Assembly: GCA_946811185.2 (NCBI GenBank)
Contig: OX328112.1
Coordinates: 16,969,215-17,033,214, forward strand
Direction: 5' to 3'
Source of the DNA: Hippopus hippopus
Lineage: Eukaryota > Mollusca > Bivalvia > Cardiida > Cardiidae
DNA length: 64,000 nucleotides
In this document: positions 10,901 to 22,557 of the stretch, piece after piece
How the letters are laid out: every line of letters begins with the position of its first letter
Numbering within the stretch: the stretch's first letter is position 1
Translations under genes and position numbers: made by a program
The notes under the pieces: model-generated
What the model was told of the DNA's origin: nothing
Seen by the model: only the letters and a program-made list of their open reading frames with translations
Databases searched by the model: none

Positions 10901-11099
10901 ATCGGCATTAAAAAAAAAAAACAATGCAATTAGAAAGTTATGCATTTTTCAGTCCTGTACCAGAAAATCCCTTGTATAAGCGGTCATTAAGAAAAATGCA
11001 TTTGAAATAGTGTAGGAAAAGGAGAATTTTTCTGGGAAATCTTCCTAGATATATTTCCGATGACAAACAGTTTGTCTCATATTTATTCTTTTTTAACTC

Positions 11100-11335
11100 G
11101 GTCTATCAATTACGTTGGTATTTTTCAGCGATAGGTTGCTTATCACTGTGGCTGTTATTGCCGTCGCTTTCCAGGGCGCCGCCATCTTTAAGATCATGTG
11201 ACTGGCAGTATTTCAAAGGGGAAACCCTCCTGATATGGACGAGGTTAGATTTACGAGTAGGTACGGAATCGGCGGAGTTGTAACGGGTGATAACCGATGA
11301 ATTATCTTTGTGATAAAAATCTTCCAATCGCTGAC
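11100..11335 (-). repeat. Promoter-like block P, copy 1
   Basis: Minus strand: CGCCGATTCCGTACCTACTC, AATCTAACCTCGTC, GCCAGTCACATGATCTTAAA then GATGGCGGCGCC. It matches 20096-20290 over ~130 bp. The ATG has a Kozak-like context, but the frame after it (29 codons, MAAPWKATAI start) is not conserved in the second copy, so no protein is claimed. Confidence 0.65.
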
Positions 11336-11505
11336 GTTAAATATAAATTTTACAGTACTCTTCTAAAAGATGTTATTAAGCTCGCCAGAGGCTCGCCTGA
11401 TAACAGTTTTCTAGACTCTAAGATTTTATGTAATTTGTAAACTTATGTCAGATTCTATATACGAGTAACACAAATAGTTATTCGAGGCAAGTTGAATAAA
11501 ATATA

Positions 11506-11600
11506 TGAACCATGCTCTGGCAAAAGGGGGCTTAATGCATCTCCGTGATACATCACATCAAGCAAGTCATCACATAATTATGGATCCACAAAATCTAATG
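11506..11600 (-). mobile_element. E element end fragment
   Basis: GAACCATGCTCTGGCAAAAG to TTATGGATCCACAAAATCT; the core and other end are absent. Confidence 0.65.
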
Positions 11601-12415
11601 ATTAAAAAATCACGATAAACTTTGTTATCTAGAAAATTATACATTGATCAGTAAATATTTTAACGCAAAATTTCTCAATCGTGCACTAAGCTGACATTCG
11701 AGATAAAAATTAACTTGATAGTTCCACCTGTTTCTCGATATCTATAAATAAAAATTCACCATTTGGATGAACTCGGTAGTTTTTGACTTTCACAAGATTG
11801 CAGTAAGTAAAAATTCGAATGAATTACAATTATAGCTTGAAATGAATAGAAGTCTGTTAAACTCAAAGCGGACTCGAAATGCCTCCTACGAACAACTTTA
11901 AAACCATTTAGGGAAAAGGAGAATTCAAAAGCTTGTAGACGAAGATGTTCCGAAACCGTATCTAATTATAGATACCGTGAATGTCAGTTGTGGGCACGAA
12001 AGTAAAAAAAAAAAATCATGATAACAGGTAGAATTATCGCGATATTTATATCGTGAAAATTTTTATTTTCTAGATAATATTTCCAGGAAACTTTGTTTTA
12101 TCACGATAGTTCTCTTAAATTATCGCAAAAGCTATCTCGTGTCTCGTGGCAGAAATATGTCACCATACATTTTTCTTTGCCAGCGTTAAGAAATTAGACG
12201 GTTATGTACATTCAATGAAAGGTGCAATTCTGGCGTTTAAATGAAAGGGTTGTCGTTTTGCAATCCTGGACTCTGTCTATTTTCATGACACCAGATATGA
12301 CGTCATCATACATATTTGGATACCATACGCGTATAACCGTTGCGAGATATTGATTATGCCATTTTGCACTTGCCTTTGTGAATTTCTGACGAAAAATCTA
12401 AAGATGCATACGTTT
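11601..12415. other. AT-rich, no recognisable feature
   Basis: Weak inverted segments around TTATCACGATAGTT and AATTATCGCGATATTTATAT (12030-12130) may be an old foldback element; nothing else found. Confidence 0.35.
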
Positions 12416-12418
12416 TTT

Positions 12419-12641
12419 AACAACTTAGTTCATATCGCGGCGGTCAGAGCACCTACGCATGTTTCCTGGCTTTCTCACACCAGTACTGACATAACTTTCT
12501 TTCCAATTCACTGCCTAATTTTCTTAAATGCATCACAGGTGAGAGGCGAAAAATCGCCGGAAAGACTTGTCTCAACCGGGTATCGAGCTCACAGCTACCA
12601 GGTCACGAGTCAGATACGCTAACCACTGAGCTACCCGGCCA
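12419..12641 (-). mobile_element. SINE G copy
   Basis: Minus strand head GGCCGGGTAGCTCAGTGGTT at 12641, then GTGAGCTCGATACCCGGTTG and TAGGTGCTCTGACCGCCGCG. The 3' tail is truncated. Confidence 0.75.
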
Positions 12642-12662
12642 GGCGGACCATTATAGCCCATA

Positions 12663-12737
12663 CCTTCAAGTAACAATAAAGGCCAAATGTAAACAAAGCG
12701 GGTGTTTAAATGCATTCGAATTCATATCATAACATTA
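12663..12737. mobile_element. R1 element, left part split by the LINE
   Basis: CAAGTAACAATAAAGGCCAA to ATATCATAACATTAAAA. Continues at 15919; CATTAAAA is present on both sides of the LINE. Confidence 0.78.
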
Positions 12738-15700
12738 AAAAATGTGTGATTTAAAGTTGAACTACAAGAAAGCAGTGAGGAAAAAGAAAAGAAAATATAA
12801 ACGCAAACAGTATAAATCCATCGAAAAGTTGCGGCATTCACGTCCGAAAGATTTCTGGAATTTGTTTTGTAAGAAAAAAACTACATTTTCAAACAATTTA
12901 ACATTAAATGAGTTTTATGATTATTTTTCCATGCTATCTAATGACGTAAAACAGGTCAATGATATTGATGTTGAGAATTTTTGTATATATAATGATTTTG
13001 ATTCATCGTCTTGTAACTTTGAGGAGTTGGATCAGCCAATTACGTTACAGGAAGTAGAATACGCGATACATAAACTTTGTAAAAACAAAGCCATGGGTAG
13101 CGATTGTCTCATGAATGAAATATTTATTGAAAGTTCGGACATCCTTTCTCTCCACATAACTGACTTATTTAATGCTAATTTTAGTTCCGGGTTTTTCCCA
13201 GATCAGTGGACTGAAGGTTATACCGTTACATAAAAAGAATGACCCGTGCAACGTGAATAACTATAGAGGCATTACCCTTGGCAGTTGTTTCTCTAAAATT
13301 TTTACTAGTATCCTTAATAGAAGGTTAAGCCTTTTTGCCGAAAGTAATGACATTTTATCTGATGCTCAATTTGGGTTTCGGCCAGGGCGGTCCACCATAG
13401 ACGCAAGTTTTATCTTACATTCTATTATACAGAAATTACATTTTGAAAACAAACGTTTATATGCTGCTTTCATAGATGTATTTTTTTTTATTTTAAACAT
13501 ATTTTATTCAATATACATTGACATTTACATACACAATACAAGAAATAAATGTGAAAAGGATCGGAACGAAAGCATGTTGCTTATATAGTTCCTCTCCCCA
13601 AGTTGAATCACGTGATACGCCAATAATATCAAATAATATCAAGAAGAGAAAAGATTATCACAAAAAACAGATAGTAATGATTGTAAAGAACAAAAAGGCT
13701 TCATTATCTGAAAAAAAATTGCAAAAAACAAAATTCGTTTTCCCGAGTTTTTTTTTTATAAAAAAAATTGCAAAAAACGGAATTCGTTTTCCCGAGTTTT
13801 TTTTTTATAAAAAAAATTGCAAAAAACGAAATATTATCTCGTTCCCACGGGATAATCAGCCAATCAAAGTCATCCATTGGATGATTATGTCGTTACCACG
13901 ACTTACTATCTCGTTCGAACGACATAATGGATGACTTTGATTGGCTGATTAACTCGTGGGAACGAGATAATATTTCGTTTTTTGCAATTTTTTTTATAAA
14001 AAAAAAACTCGGGAAAACGAATTTTGTTTTTTGCAATTTTTTTATAAAAAAAAAAAAACTCGGGAAAACGAATTTTGTTTTTTGCAATTTTTTTTATAAA
14101 AAAAAAAAAAAAAAAAAAACTCGGGAAAACGAATTTTGTTTTTTGCATTTTTTTTATAAAAAAAACTCGGGAAAACGAATTTGTTTTTTGCGATTTTTTT
14201 TATAAAAAAAACTCGGGAAAACGAATTTTGTTTTTTGCGATTTTTTTTATAAAAAAAAAAAAAACTCGCGAAAACGAATTTTGTTTTTTGCAATTTTTTT
14301 TATTAAAAAAAAAAAAAAAAAAACCTCGCGAAAACTAATTATTATCTCGTGGGAACGAGGAAAAAAAATGCACATGTCACCTCAGTGCCACCGTAAATTT
14401 CGGAGATATTCAGATTTTATTATTATTGTTTGCAGACGATATGGTTTTATTAAGTGACGATCATTTTGATTTACAAAATAGTTTAAACGCACTTTGTAAT
14501 TACTGTAATAAATGGGGCTTAGAAGTTAACGCAGAAAAGTCTAAAATTGTTTTTAGAAAAAGAGGACCTTTACGCAGGAACGAAAGTTGGACCTATGACA
14601 ATGTTAACATAGAGGTTGTTAATGACTTTAACTGCTTGGGAACTGTTTTTAATTACACTGGGTCATTCTTACTGAATCAAAAAATGTTGGCAGATAAAGC
14701 ATTAAAAGCAATGAATGTTTTATGTAACAAAACCCGCTCGTTCGACTTTGACATTTCTACTCTTTTTCAATTATTTGACGCATTTGCGGGCTCAATATTA
14801 AATTTTTCTAGCGAGATATGGGGTATGTCTAAATCAAAAGAAATAGAGCGTTTGCATCTAAAATTCTGTAAGAAGATTTTGGGTGTAAAAAGTTCCACAT
14901 GTACTTCTATCCTATATAGTGAACTAAATAGGTACCCATTATACATTAATAGGTATTCAAGTATAATTAAATATTGGGGCAAGATATTATCGTCCAATAA
15001 TATAATAATTAGTACAATGTATAACTCTTTGTTAGCACAGAGTGATAGAGGTGCTTCAAATTGGTGCAGTAATGTCAAAAGCCTTTTATTTCGGTATGGT
15101 TTTGCATACGTATGGTTTAATCCACATAGCGTAAATCTTAAAACTTTTCATGTTCTTTTTAAAAGCAGGGTCATTGACGAATTTACTCAAAATTTAGATA
15201 GTTCTATAAATAATGGATCATTTACAATCTACAGATTTATTCGTACCCCAACAGACATTGAACACTTTATTTAAAAGTATTACCCAGGAAATGGAGAACA
15301 CATTTAGCAAAGTTCAGACTTTCATCACACCAATTAAGAATTGAGACAGGAAGATATGGTAACAACAGAGTGGAACGAAGTTTACGAATCTGCACTTGTT
15401 GCGACAAAAACGAAATTGAAGATGAATATCATTTCTTATTAGTCTGTCCAGCGTATGTAGATTTAAGAACGGTTCACATCAAAAAGTATTTTTATAAACG
15501 CCCAAATATGTTTAAGTTTGTGAAATTATTAAATTAAAAAAACAGAAATAGTCTTTTAAATTTAGCCAAGTTTATTAAGCAAAGTTTTTCTCGAAGATCG
15601 GAAATTATTAACAACATAGAATTATGTTTAGGTAGTCTCGTGTGAGTCAACTTTTTCATTGTTCAACTATGTGCTTCTCTTCCTATAGTGTCATTTATTA

Positions 15701-15918
15701 TTGTTATTTTCTTCATAAATGAAGATCTATTTGCTTTCATTGTCAAAGTTGTCATTATGATCTGTCTTTCTACCATTATCATTGCCATTGCATTATCTTT
15801 AACATCATTGATTTTTGTTCGACTATTCTATTGCTAGTCGCTGTACTATTATTATCATTTTTTAATGTTTGACGAGAAACTGTAGAGTTTAAGTCAATAA
15901 AGTATTGTCTTGTCTTGT
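12738..15918 (+). pseudogene. LINE remnant with reverse transcriptase, 5'-truncated and broken
   Basis: Codes first from 12742 (FWNLFCKKK; NKAMGSDCLMNEIF), shifts frame near 13220, continues (NYRGITLGSCFSKIF; AQFGFRPGRSTIDASF; AAFIDV) to 13480, is interrupted, resumes at 14429 with the catalytic FADD box (14429-14440), and runs to ~15274. After further frameshifts a CTCCDK...EDEYHFLLVCPAY zinc-binding-like tail follows (~15305-15537), then remnants to ~15646. The 3' end at ~15895-15918 is a short repeated CTTGT-like tail after AATAAA. The endonuclease region is absent. The layout fits a jockey/CR1-type non-LTR element; the clade is not decided. It sits inside an R1 element, with CATTAAAA on both sides as a likely target duplication. 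Confidence 0.85.
13482..14420. repeat. Foldback minisatellite replacing the middle of the LINE reverse transcriptase
   Basis: From ~13725 to ~14060 the DNA is a long inverted repeat centred near 13890 (arms contain GATGACTTTGATTGGCTGAT and ACGAGATAATATTTCGTTTT). From ~13975 to 14335 there are about seven tandem units of ~45-60 bp, each with CTCGGGAAAACGAATTTTG and TTTTTTGCAATTTTT around TTTATAAAAAAA. The insert starts just after FIDV and stops just before FADD, so roughly 110 codons of the polymerase domain are missing. Confidence 0.8.
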
Positions 15919-16217
15919 CATTAAAAGTACGGAAATTATTGTGAAGATGACAATCTGTCATTGTATGGTCGGTCCAAGTGTTAGTCGCTGACAGAGAAAT
16001 TAATTTCAAAACTAGGTTATAACCTGCCAGGTAGGCCTGTCTTTTGTTTACTTTTTGCCTGATTTTAAAATTCTTTTTTTCTGCCAGCGACTAACATATG
16101 GCCCGACCGTGCCATAACATACTGTCATCACCACAATATTTTCCATACTTTTAAATGGTATGATTTGAATTTAAATGTATTATGACACCTGCTTTGATAT
16201 TTTGGCCTTTACTTGGG
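15919..16217. mobile_element. R1 element, right part split by the LINE
   Basis: CATTAAAAGTACGGAAATTA through GTTAGTCGCTGACAGAG and the mirror arm CTGCCAGCGACTAACAT to TTACTTGGGCCTTTAAG. Together with 12663-12737 this is a complete R1 palindrome. Confidence 0.8.
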
Positions 16218-16399
16218 CCTTTAAGTGGCTGTGTATCATTTTAAGGAAATACTACTTTCTTTTTGTTTCTTCATACCCTTCTCTGTATTATTCAATGATG
16301 TTTTACCAATTACTACCCTACTCTATTTTATGATAAACATTTCCGAAGTTTGGTAATAACCCCCCCCCTTTTTTCAAACCTTACAGCGCCTTTCATAAC

Positions 16400-16475
16400 C
16401 ATAGAACTTTGCCTTTGCGGTCAGAGTAGATAAAGATCAGACTGCACAAAGCATTTTAGCAAAGAGCGACCTCAA
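16400..16475. repeat. Half B core
   Basis: AGATAAAGATCAGACTGCAC then unrelated sequence; only one dyad arm is left. Confidence 0.45.
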
Positions 16476-16587
16476 AATTGCAAGTATATGGGCCTTAACT
16501 CTTGATTGAAAATGGTTCCAGGGTCTATTCCGTGAGTGTTAAGCATTCTTCGCTCTAGCGAAACGCAGACCTCTCTGTCGAGCAACA

Positions 16588-16802
16588 TTAACCCTTATCC
16601 TGCTCAATAACTGAAATGAAACTTTTAAGCCGATAGTAAAAGCCCAAATTTTGTTATTCCAAAGGTAATATTTTGGGGGAAAATATTTCTTTATCGGAAA
16701 GTGTAGATCAAAGATCAGACTGCACGTTCTGTGCAGTCTGATCTTGATCTACGCTGTCCGTTAAAGGTCAGTGAGTCGCGCTTAGCAGCCTAAGGGGTGA
16801 AA
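16588..16802 (-). mobile_element. B element, complete
   Basis: TTAACCCTTATCCTGCTCAA to GCGCTTAGCAGCCTAAGGGG; core dyad with spacer GTTCT and perfect 13-nt arms. Confidence 0.8.
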
Positions 16803-16939
16803 CTACGTTTTTGCCTGATATACAAAAATAAGTTTACAATACATAAAAAATGTGATTTTTCATTTCTTATCTTCTAAATGAATGACCTAGCCAAGGACAT
16901 TTAAGCAGTTATTCAAGTTACTTAAGCTTTTCATTAATT

Positions 16940-17175
16940 CATTGAATGCTGTTTTACGTCGCTGTTAACATTATTTATGTCACATCATGGCGACACCTTA
17001 TTTATTTACATGTATCATGTACTAGTATTTCACCAGTATTAGGCCATGAAGGCTATGAAGTGTCTTGCCCAAGGAGAGTCCTGCGGGGAAATTAAAACAA
17101 GTCGAAAAAACGATCGAACATTGTCCTCGAGGGTATGAATACTATACCTTTACCACAGAGCCATGCAGGACCCTA
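16940..17175 (-). mobile_element. SINE L copy, decayed
   Basis: Shares GGGCAAGACACTTCATAGCC and GACGTAAAACAGCATTCAAT with the copy at 30112 on the minus strand. A ~60-bp AT-rich stretch near 17000 is unmatched. Confidence 0.45.
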
Positions 17176-17194
17176 GAACAAGGGGTATGGAGAA

Positions 17195-17350
17195 TTGGCT
17201 CCTTACCAAACGACAATGTGTTAGACTTGTCGAAATTGATAGCATTTGCAGACGACAAATAAAATGCGTCTCAAATGATGAAATTTGTCTTTGGAAGGGT
17301 TGAAATCAATTTGTTAATAGCAGAGAAAATGCTTTTTACCAAAAGACCAT
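17195..17350 (+). mobile_element. C element, truncated
   Basis: CCTTACCAAACGACAATGTG to GAGAAAATGCTTTTTACCAA; the right arm is missing. Confidence 0.6.
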
Positions 17351-17539
17351 ACATTCATTAAAGCACATTATTATGTGATAAAGGATCAAAGTACGAGTAT
17401 ATTACACCAACAGGTACCAGTCTTGTAAAACAAGTAACATACATTAAACTTTTCTCTTTGAGCAAAAAATATATAAACTTAACTTCTTTCAAGGACAGAA
17501 TATACAACCAAATGACTCTCAGAAAAGTATTTATCTTAT

Positions 17540-17665
17540 AGGCTTAACTAAACAGGCGGACGGTATAGATCCAAGATCAGACTGCACGTTCTGTGCAGTC
17601 TGATCTTGATCTATGCCGTCCGCCCAAGCCCATGTTTTCACCTTTATCATTGAAAGGGACTTAAT
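17540..17665. mobile_element. B-core element with GGCGGACGG arms
   Basis: GGCGGACGGTATAGATCCAA mirrored by TTGATCTATGCCGTCCGCC, core GATCAGACTGCAC/GTTCT. A 40-bp arm palindrome, near perfect; the outer parts do not match the standard B ends. Confidence 0.7.
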
Positions 17666-17828
17666 CCAATTTCTAAAGTACACGATTGTAATTTTTGTTT
17701 ACAAAAATAGGATACATCCAATGTCGACATCATTTTTATAATTATTGACCCGGGGTTCACGTACTGGTCAGCTATCAAAGTTTAAGCCCTGGAGTACCGA
17801 ATAAACCGAAAGATATTCTAAATCTAGA

Positions 17829-18138
17829 CTGATTGATTGTATGGTGTTTCACGCCATTTCCAACATTATTTCAGTTATATCGCGGCGGCCAGTGCACCTA
17901 TCCTTTCTTTCCTTGAGTTTCTTTTACCAGTACTCCGCACAATATTCTTTCCAAGCCACTGGCTGCTTTGCCGCATAATCATCGTCGAAAAAATGATCAG
18001 CGGAGAGAGCGGAATGAATTCTGTCGCAATAACTATCATCAATCCTCGGAAAGAAATTGACCTAGCCGGGGATCGAACCAGCGACCCCCTGTTTTTAAGG
18101 CCTGTAGGCTACCGACTGTGCTATCGGGGCTCGGCTTT
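17829..18138 (-). mobile_element. SINE F copy
   Basis: Full length: head near 18135 (GAGCCCCGATAGCACAGTCG), B box GGTTCGATCCC, tail CAATCAATC at 17829. Confidence 0.8.
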
Positions 18139-18194
18139 TATAAACTAGAAATAAGACCCAAATAAATTCAATGTCAAGGTAGAATTTGTCTAGA

Positions 18195-18535
18195 ATATCT
18201 CAGCAAAGTGGACAGTGTAGATCAAAGATTAGACTGCACGTTTTGTGCAGTCTGATCTTGATCTACACTGGCCACAAAAGCAACTATAGTTGTATTCGAC
18301 GCCAAAAGGGTTAACTCTTTATCAGACGACAAAAGTTTAGACTTGTCCAAATTGAAAGTAATTGCAGACAATATTTTGGATGTAGCTTAACTTATGGGAT
18401 TTGTCTGTGAATGGCAGAAAGTATTGTTGGACAAGGAAAAAATGTTGGTGACCAGTATTGTTTTTCTTTATTTTTTTTTCCACATAAATTTTCAAACGCC
18501 TTTCTTCTTCAGGGTCGTAAAAATTCGTACTTGTT
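18195..18535. mobile_element. B-core element joined to a C element
   Basis: B core with GATTAGACTGCAC/GTTTT at ~18230, ending AAAAGGGTTAA; the C element begins at the same TTAA (TTAACTCTTTATCAGACGAC) and runs to TGTTTGAAAAAA. Confidence 0.65.
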
Positions 18536-18584
18536 TGAAAAAAAAGAGAGAAAAAAAAAGAGCTTGAAACAAATTTACTGGAGA

Positions 18585-18790
18585 CGATGTACCTATGAAA
18601 GCATTAGCAGACAAAAATTTAAATGTGGCTTAATTAATAGTCCATGTATTTAGTCATGGAATAAAAAACGAAGCTATCGTGGGGGGAGAGGGGTTAGAAG
18701 AAAATGCTGGTTGCCAGCACTTTTCCTGGAATGTTTTCAAAAGCCTTATTCTTTAAGGTCGCTTTCACGGGGTGACTGGTAAAAGTCAAC
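18585..18790 (+). mobile_element. C element, decayed
   Basis: GAAAGCATTAGCAGACAAAA, GAAAATGCTGGTTGCCAGCA, and ACTGGTAAAAGTCAA at the right; the left end is lost. Confidence 0.5.
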
Positions 18791-19051
18791 TCAGCCTATC
18801 AAAACTCGTTTTCAGTTTGAAACTCTTCAATAAGTAGTCTGTCTTCAACGACAAAGTTGCTTTTCTGTTGCTAATTGATATTTTGGCGTTCACATTAGAC
18901 CAATAATATCTTTTTGCACAAGTACCTTACTTTTACCTTACAAATCCTGTAGTTTGTTATGCGTTAATTCATTGGTCAAAATATCCCAGTGTCCCCCAGT
19001 GCATCTGCGAAGTGTAACGAAATCAGGGTATCCAGGGTAACCAAAGATAAC

Positions 19052-19270
19052 CGAATTAACTCTTCAAAAGACGACAAAATTTAGATCTGTCCAAATTGAA
19101 AGCACTTGCAGACGATATATTAATTGTATCTCAAACGATGGGATTTTGACAGAAAGCAATGTGGAAAAGGGGGAAAATGTTGTTTGCCATTTTCGCCTTT
19201 TCCCACAATGGTTTTTAAAGCATTTACTGTTGTCGTTGTTAAACCCTGGATTGCTTGGTAAAGGGTTAAG
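19052..19270 (+). mobile_element. C element
   Basis: TTAACTCTTCAAAAGACGAC to TTGCTTGGTAAAGGGTTAA. The palindrome is eroded (GAAAATGTTGTTTGCCATTT). Confidence 0.7.
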
Positions 19271-19274
19271 GTGT

Positions 19275-20090
19275 ATGGGGAATCATTCAATCGGCAATCT
19301 CCGACATTCTTCGGCAAATTCTCTCGGCATATTTCTGTTAACGTGGTACGACAAAGGCGATAGGCAAACGACCTTTATGATATTCTTCAGATACATTGTC
19401 CTAGAAAACTGAAATCTCTGTCCCTTTATATATGCGAACTGTTACGTGCAGTAGACGAACAATCTATATAACAGTAACTGTCGAACGCTGTATCAGATAC
19501 ATATGCATTCAATACAGAAAAAAAAAATCTAACCTTAGTATGTATTTGTTGTTCCAAGAGTAACCCTGTAATGTAATCCGTAACATTTTCACAACATAAA
19601 TACTTATGAATAAAAACAGCGCGTATATGGTCCGGCACAAACACACATCACGTGTAAGCATGTCTTCCATTCATTTGGTTCATTTACTACTCATTGGTAA
19701 AAATAAACAATGTACCGGTCAAGATTGCTATAAATTGATCATCGAATAGTGTAGGAAAGGAGCTCGTTCTGGCTATAAGCTGTTCCAGTCAAAAGTATTG
19801 AAGGAGTATTTATTATTTTGCTTTACTCCCACATAGAAGTATGACAAGGGATTAATCAATACTTACTTGTAAGCATAACATGTATTTTTGGCCAGAGGGC
19901 TATATTTACGATAATAAAATGTTCTGAGTTCTAAGTACATTTACAGGAATGTACATGAACCTTTGCAAAACAGAAAACAGATTCTTTCCTGAATGCTGAT
20001 GTCTTTATAAGAAATTTTCTTCCCACTCAAAAGGGCCTCACTTCTAGTTGCACTGAGACCCCATTCACGTCATTCATATTGACACGTTTC
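19275..20090. other. No recognisable feature
   Basis: AT-rich unique-looking sequence; no repeat, coding pattern or RNA gene recognised. Confidence 0.4.
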
Positions 20091-20095
20091 TCCAC

Positions 20096-20300
20096 ACTCG
20101 TCACAACTCGGCCGATTCCGTACCGACATCTAACCTTGTCTGTATAACGGTCCAGTCGTCACAACTCGGCCGATTCCGTACCTACATCTAACCTCGTCTG
20201 TATAACGGTCGTTTCCATTTGAACTGCCAATCACGTGATCTTATACATGGCGGCGCCACTGTCAGTCGTTTAGCAACGACATAAACAACCTCGATGAAGT
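20096..20300 (+). repeat. Promoter-like block P, copy 2, with internal duplication
   Basis: A ~57-bp segment (CGTCACAACTCGGCCGATTC; CTGTATAACGGTC) occurs twice in tandem at ~20097 and ~20155. It is followed by CAATCACGTGATCTTATACA (E-box CACGTG) and ATGGCGGCGCC at 20250. It looks like a duplicated promoter and start region, but the frame after the ATG closes within nine codons. Confidence 0.7.
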
Positions 20301-20529
20301 TAATCACATCTATCTATCTGTCGGTGAAAACTTCAATCGGAAGTGATAAACCACGTTAAAAAAATGAATGTACGAACTGTTTGTCAAGTGAAATATACGG
20401 TTAGAAAGATTTCGATAGAAAGTTGAGACTCAAGTTTTCTTTTTTACGAGGAGCCTTTCCAATTTTCAGAACGGTAAACCGGCGTATTTCCGGCGATGAA
20501 ATGTACCGTGTAGGTGCATATCAAGCTAC

Positions 20530-20600
20530 CAGATACAGCCGAGGGACTTGATGGATCCCATCACCCGAGGTATGCCGAATGTTTTCTCCACAGCGTACAA
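20530..20600 (+). repeat. Block shared with the TIR element
   Basis: CATCACCCGAGGTATGCCGA recurs at ~54870 inside the element at 53863-55124, where it also follows a P block; order and orientation agree. Confidence 0.55.
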
Positions 20601-20908
20601 TCACGTGGTTACTGGTATGATACGTACTGCACGGAGATATGGTACAACTTTGACGAAATGCAAAGGACAATGACTTTTTTCTGCTTTCTATGCTTAGTTT
20701 TACATATCAGTCTTAGCATCAAAATTCAGCGAGCTTATGGACGGATTTAATGATTCATGAAATGATGTAAAACTAATACTCTTTTCAAACACCGTGTCAT
20801 GAAATTTTAAGTAATGGGTTTCGATATTAAAACTTTGATACCCCACGCTCTACGAGTATGCAAGGCCAACTACACTTGTGCTAGTGTTCAACAGGTAAAA
20901 ATAGATAC

Positions 20909-21153
20909 GAGCCATGCTATATGAAAAGGGGGTTTAAAGTATCTGCAAAAAGTATCGACTCAGGTCAGCCTGCGCATTCCGCGCAGGCTGACCTGAGTCG
21001 AAACTTTTTGCTATGGGTCAATTTTCTGTATGTCAAAGGACCAGACTACCTCATGAGTTAGCGAGTTGCTAAACAAAATTTTATGGATACATAATTATAT
21101 GACGACTTGCTTGGTAGATGCATTAAATTCCCCTTTTGCCTGGTCATGGCCCA
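20909..21153 (+). mobile_element. E element, perfect dyad
   Basis: GAGCCATGCTATATGAAAAG to TGCCTGGTCATGGCCC. Core GGTCAGCCTGCGC, spacer ATTCC, perfect arms extending to GACTCAGG. Confidence 0.82.
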
Positions 21154-21253
21154 ATTATTTATGAAATGGGAAAGTTTTCACTGATAAAGCGATCATTACA
21201 TGATAACGATATCTTATATCTATATAGATATGGGGGCCGTGTTTACCGACAAT

Positions 21254-22174
21254 TTTAACTCTTTATCAGACGATAAAATTTCTAAACTTCTCCAAATTGA
21301 AAGCATTTGCAGACGACAAATTTAATGTGGCCAAAATGATGGATTTTGCTTTTGAAAGGATAGAAAACATTGTGGGAAAGTTCTCCAAAGCCTTTATCGC
21401 CAGGGTCGATTTGCTTTTAAGAACTTCTAAACTCTTCCTAATTCAGAGCATTTGCAGACAACAAATTAAATGTGGCTAAAATTATGGGGTTTGCTTTTGA
21501 AAGGGAAGAAAAAGTCGTTGGAAAAGAAACAAATGCGGGTAATCAGCATTTTTTTCTCCTTTTCCTACAACGTTCTAAAGGCTTTTTTTTTTCGCCAGGT
21601 TCGATTTGCTTTTGAAAGAGTGAAAATATTTTAGAAAAGAGAGAAATTGCTGGTTACAAGCATTTTCTACTTTTCCCCACCTATTTTCAAAAGCCTGTCC
21701 AGGATCGTTGCAAAGACGGGCATGTTTTACCACACAGTTCCGAAATTTAACGACTCCGAAGAAGAAAACCTTTTGAAAACATCGTGGGAAAAGGATAAAA
21801 TGCTGGTAACCAGCATTTTCTCCTTTTCCTACAATGTTTTCTACCCTATCAAACACAAAGTCCACCATTTTATTCACATTTAAATTGCCGTTAGCAAATG
21901 CTTTCAATTTGGACAAGTCTACTTTTTGTCGTTTGACAAAGGGTTACACTTAAACCCTTTACGACACAATCTCCAGTTTTAACGACCCTGAAGAAAAAGG
22001 CGTTAAAAATATAGTGGGGAAAAAGAGAAAATGCTGGTAATCAGGTTTTTTTGCGTTTCCCACAAAAACTTCTATCCTGTCAAAGACAAAAATCATCATT
22101 TGAGCTACATCTAAGTTAGCTTCAAATGCTTTAATTTGGACCAGTCTAGAATTTTGTCGTTTGGTAAAGAGTTA
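21254..22174. mobile_element. Cluster of five C elements
   Basis: Copies at ~21254-21430, 21425-21600, 21600-21700 (truncated), 21715-21950 (minus, palindrome intact) and 21950-22174 (minus). Some share a single TTAA. This is the densest C cluster in the window. Confidence 0.7.
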
Positions 22175-22199
22175 AGTCTTGATTCCTAATGCTAGCCCT

Positions 22200-22557
22200 C
22201 TAATTGGCTCACACAAAAACGTCAAAACGTCTAATTGGCTCACACAAAAACGTCAAAACGTCTAATTGGCTCACACAAAAACGTCAAAACGTCTAATTGG
22301 CTCACACAAAAACGTCTAATTGGCTCACACAAAAACGTCAAAACGTCTAATTGGCTCACACAAAAACGTCAAAACGTCTAATTGGCTCACACAAAAACGT
22401 CAAAACGTCTAATTGGCTCACACAAAAACGTCAAAACGTCTAATTGGCTCACACAAAAACGTCTAATTGGCTCACACAAAAACTTCAAAACGTCTAATTG
22501 GCTCACACAAAAACGTCAAAACGTCTAATTGGCTCACACAAAAACGTCAAAACGTCT
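22200..22557. repeat. 31-bp minisatellite, 12 units
   Basis: Unit starts CTAATTGGCTCACACAAAAA and ends CGTCAAAACGT; units 4 and 9 lack the last 8 bases (23 bp). Units are nearly identical, which points to recent expansion. No variable spacers are present, so it is not a CRISPR array. Confidence 0.92.

Noticed and set aside
13518..14338. Overlapping Lys/Phe-rich frames of 80-140 codons
   Set aside because: Frames through the foldback minisatellite (TTTATAAAAAAA units); both strands are open for the same reason.
20514..20750. 78-codon frame after the promoter-like block
   Set aside because: No recognisable domain and only a short stretch is shared with the copy at 54.8 kb; not enough to call a gene.
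22200..22557. Regular short direct repeats resembling a CRISPR array
   Set aside because: Units are contiguous with no unique spacers, and the genome is animal.
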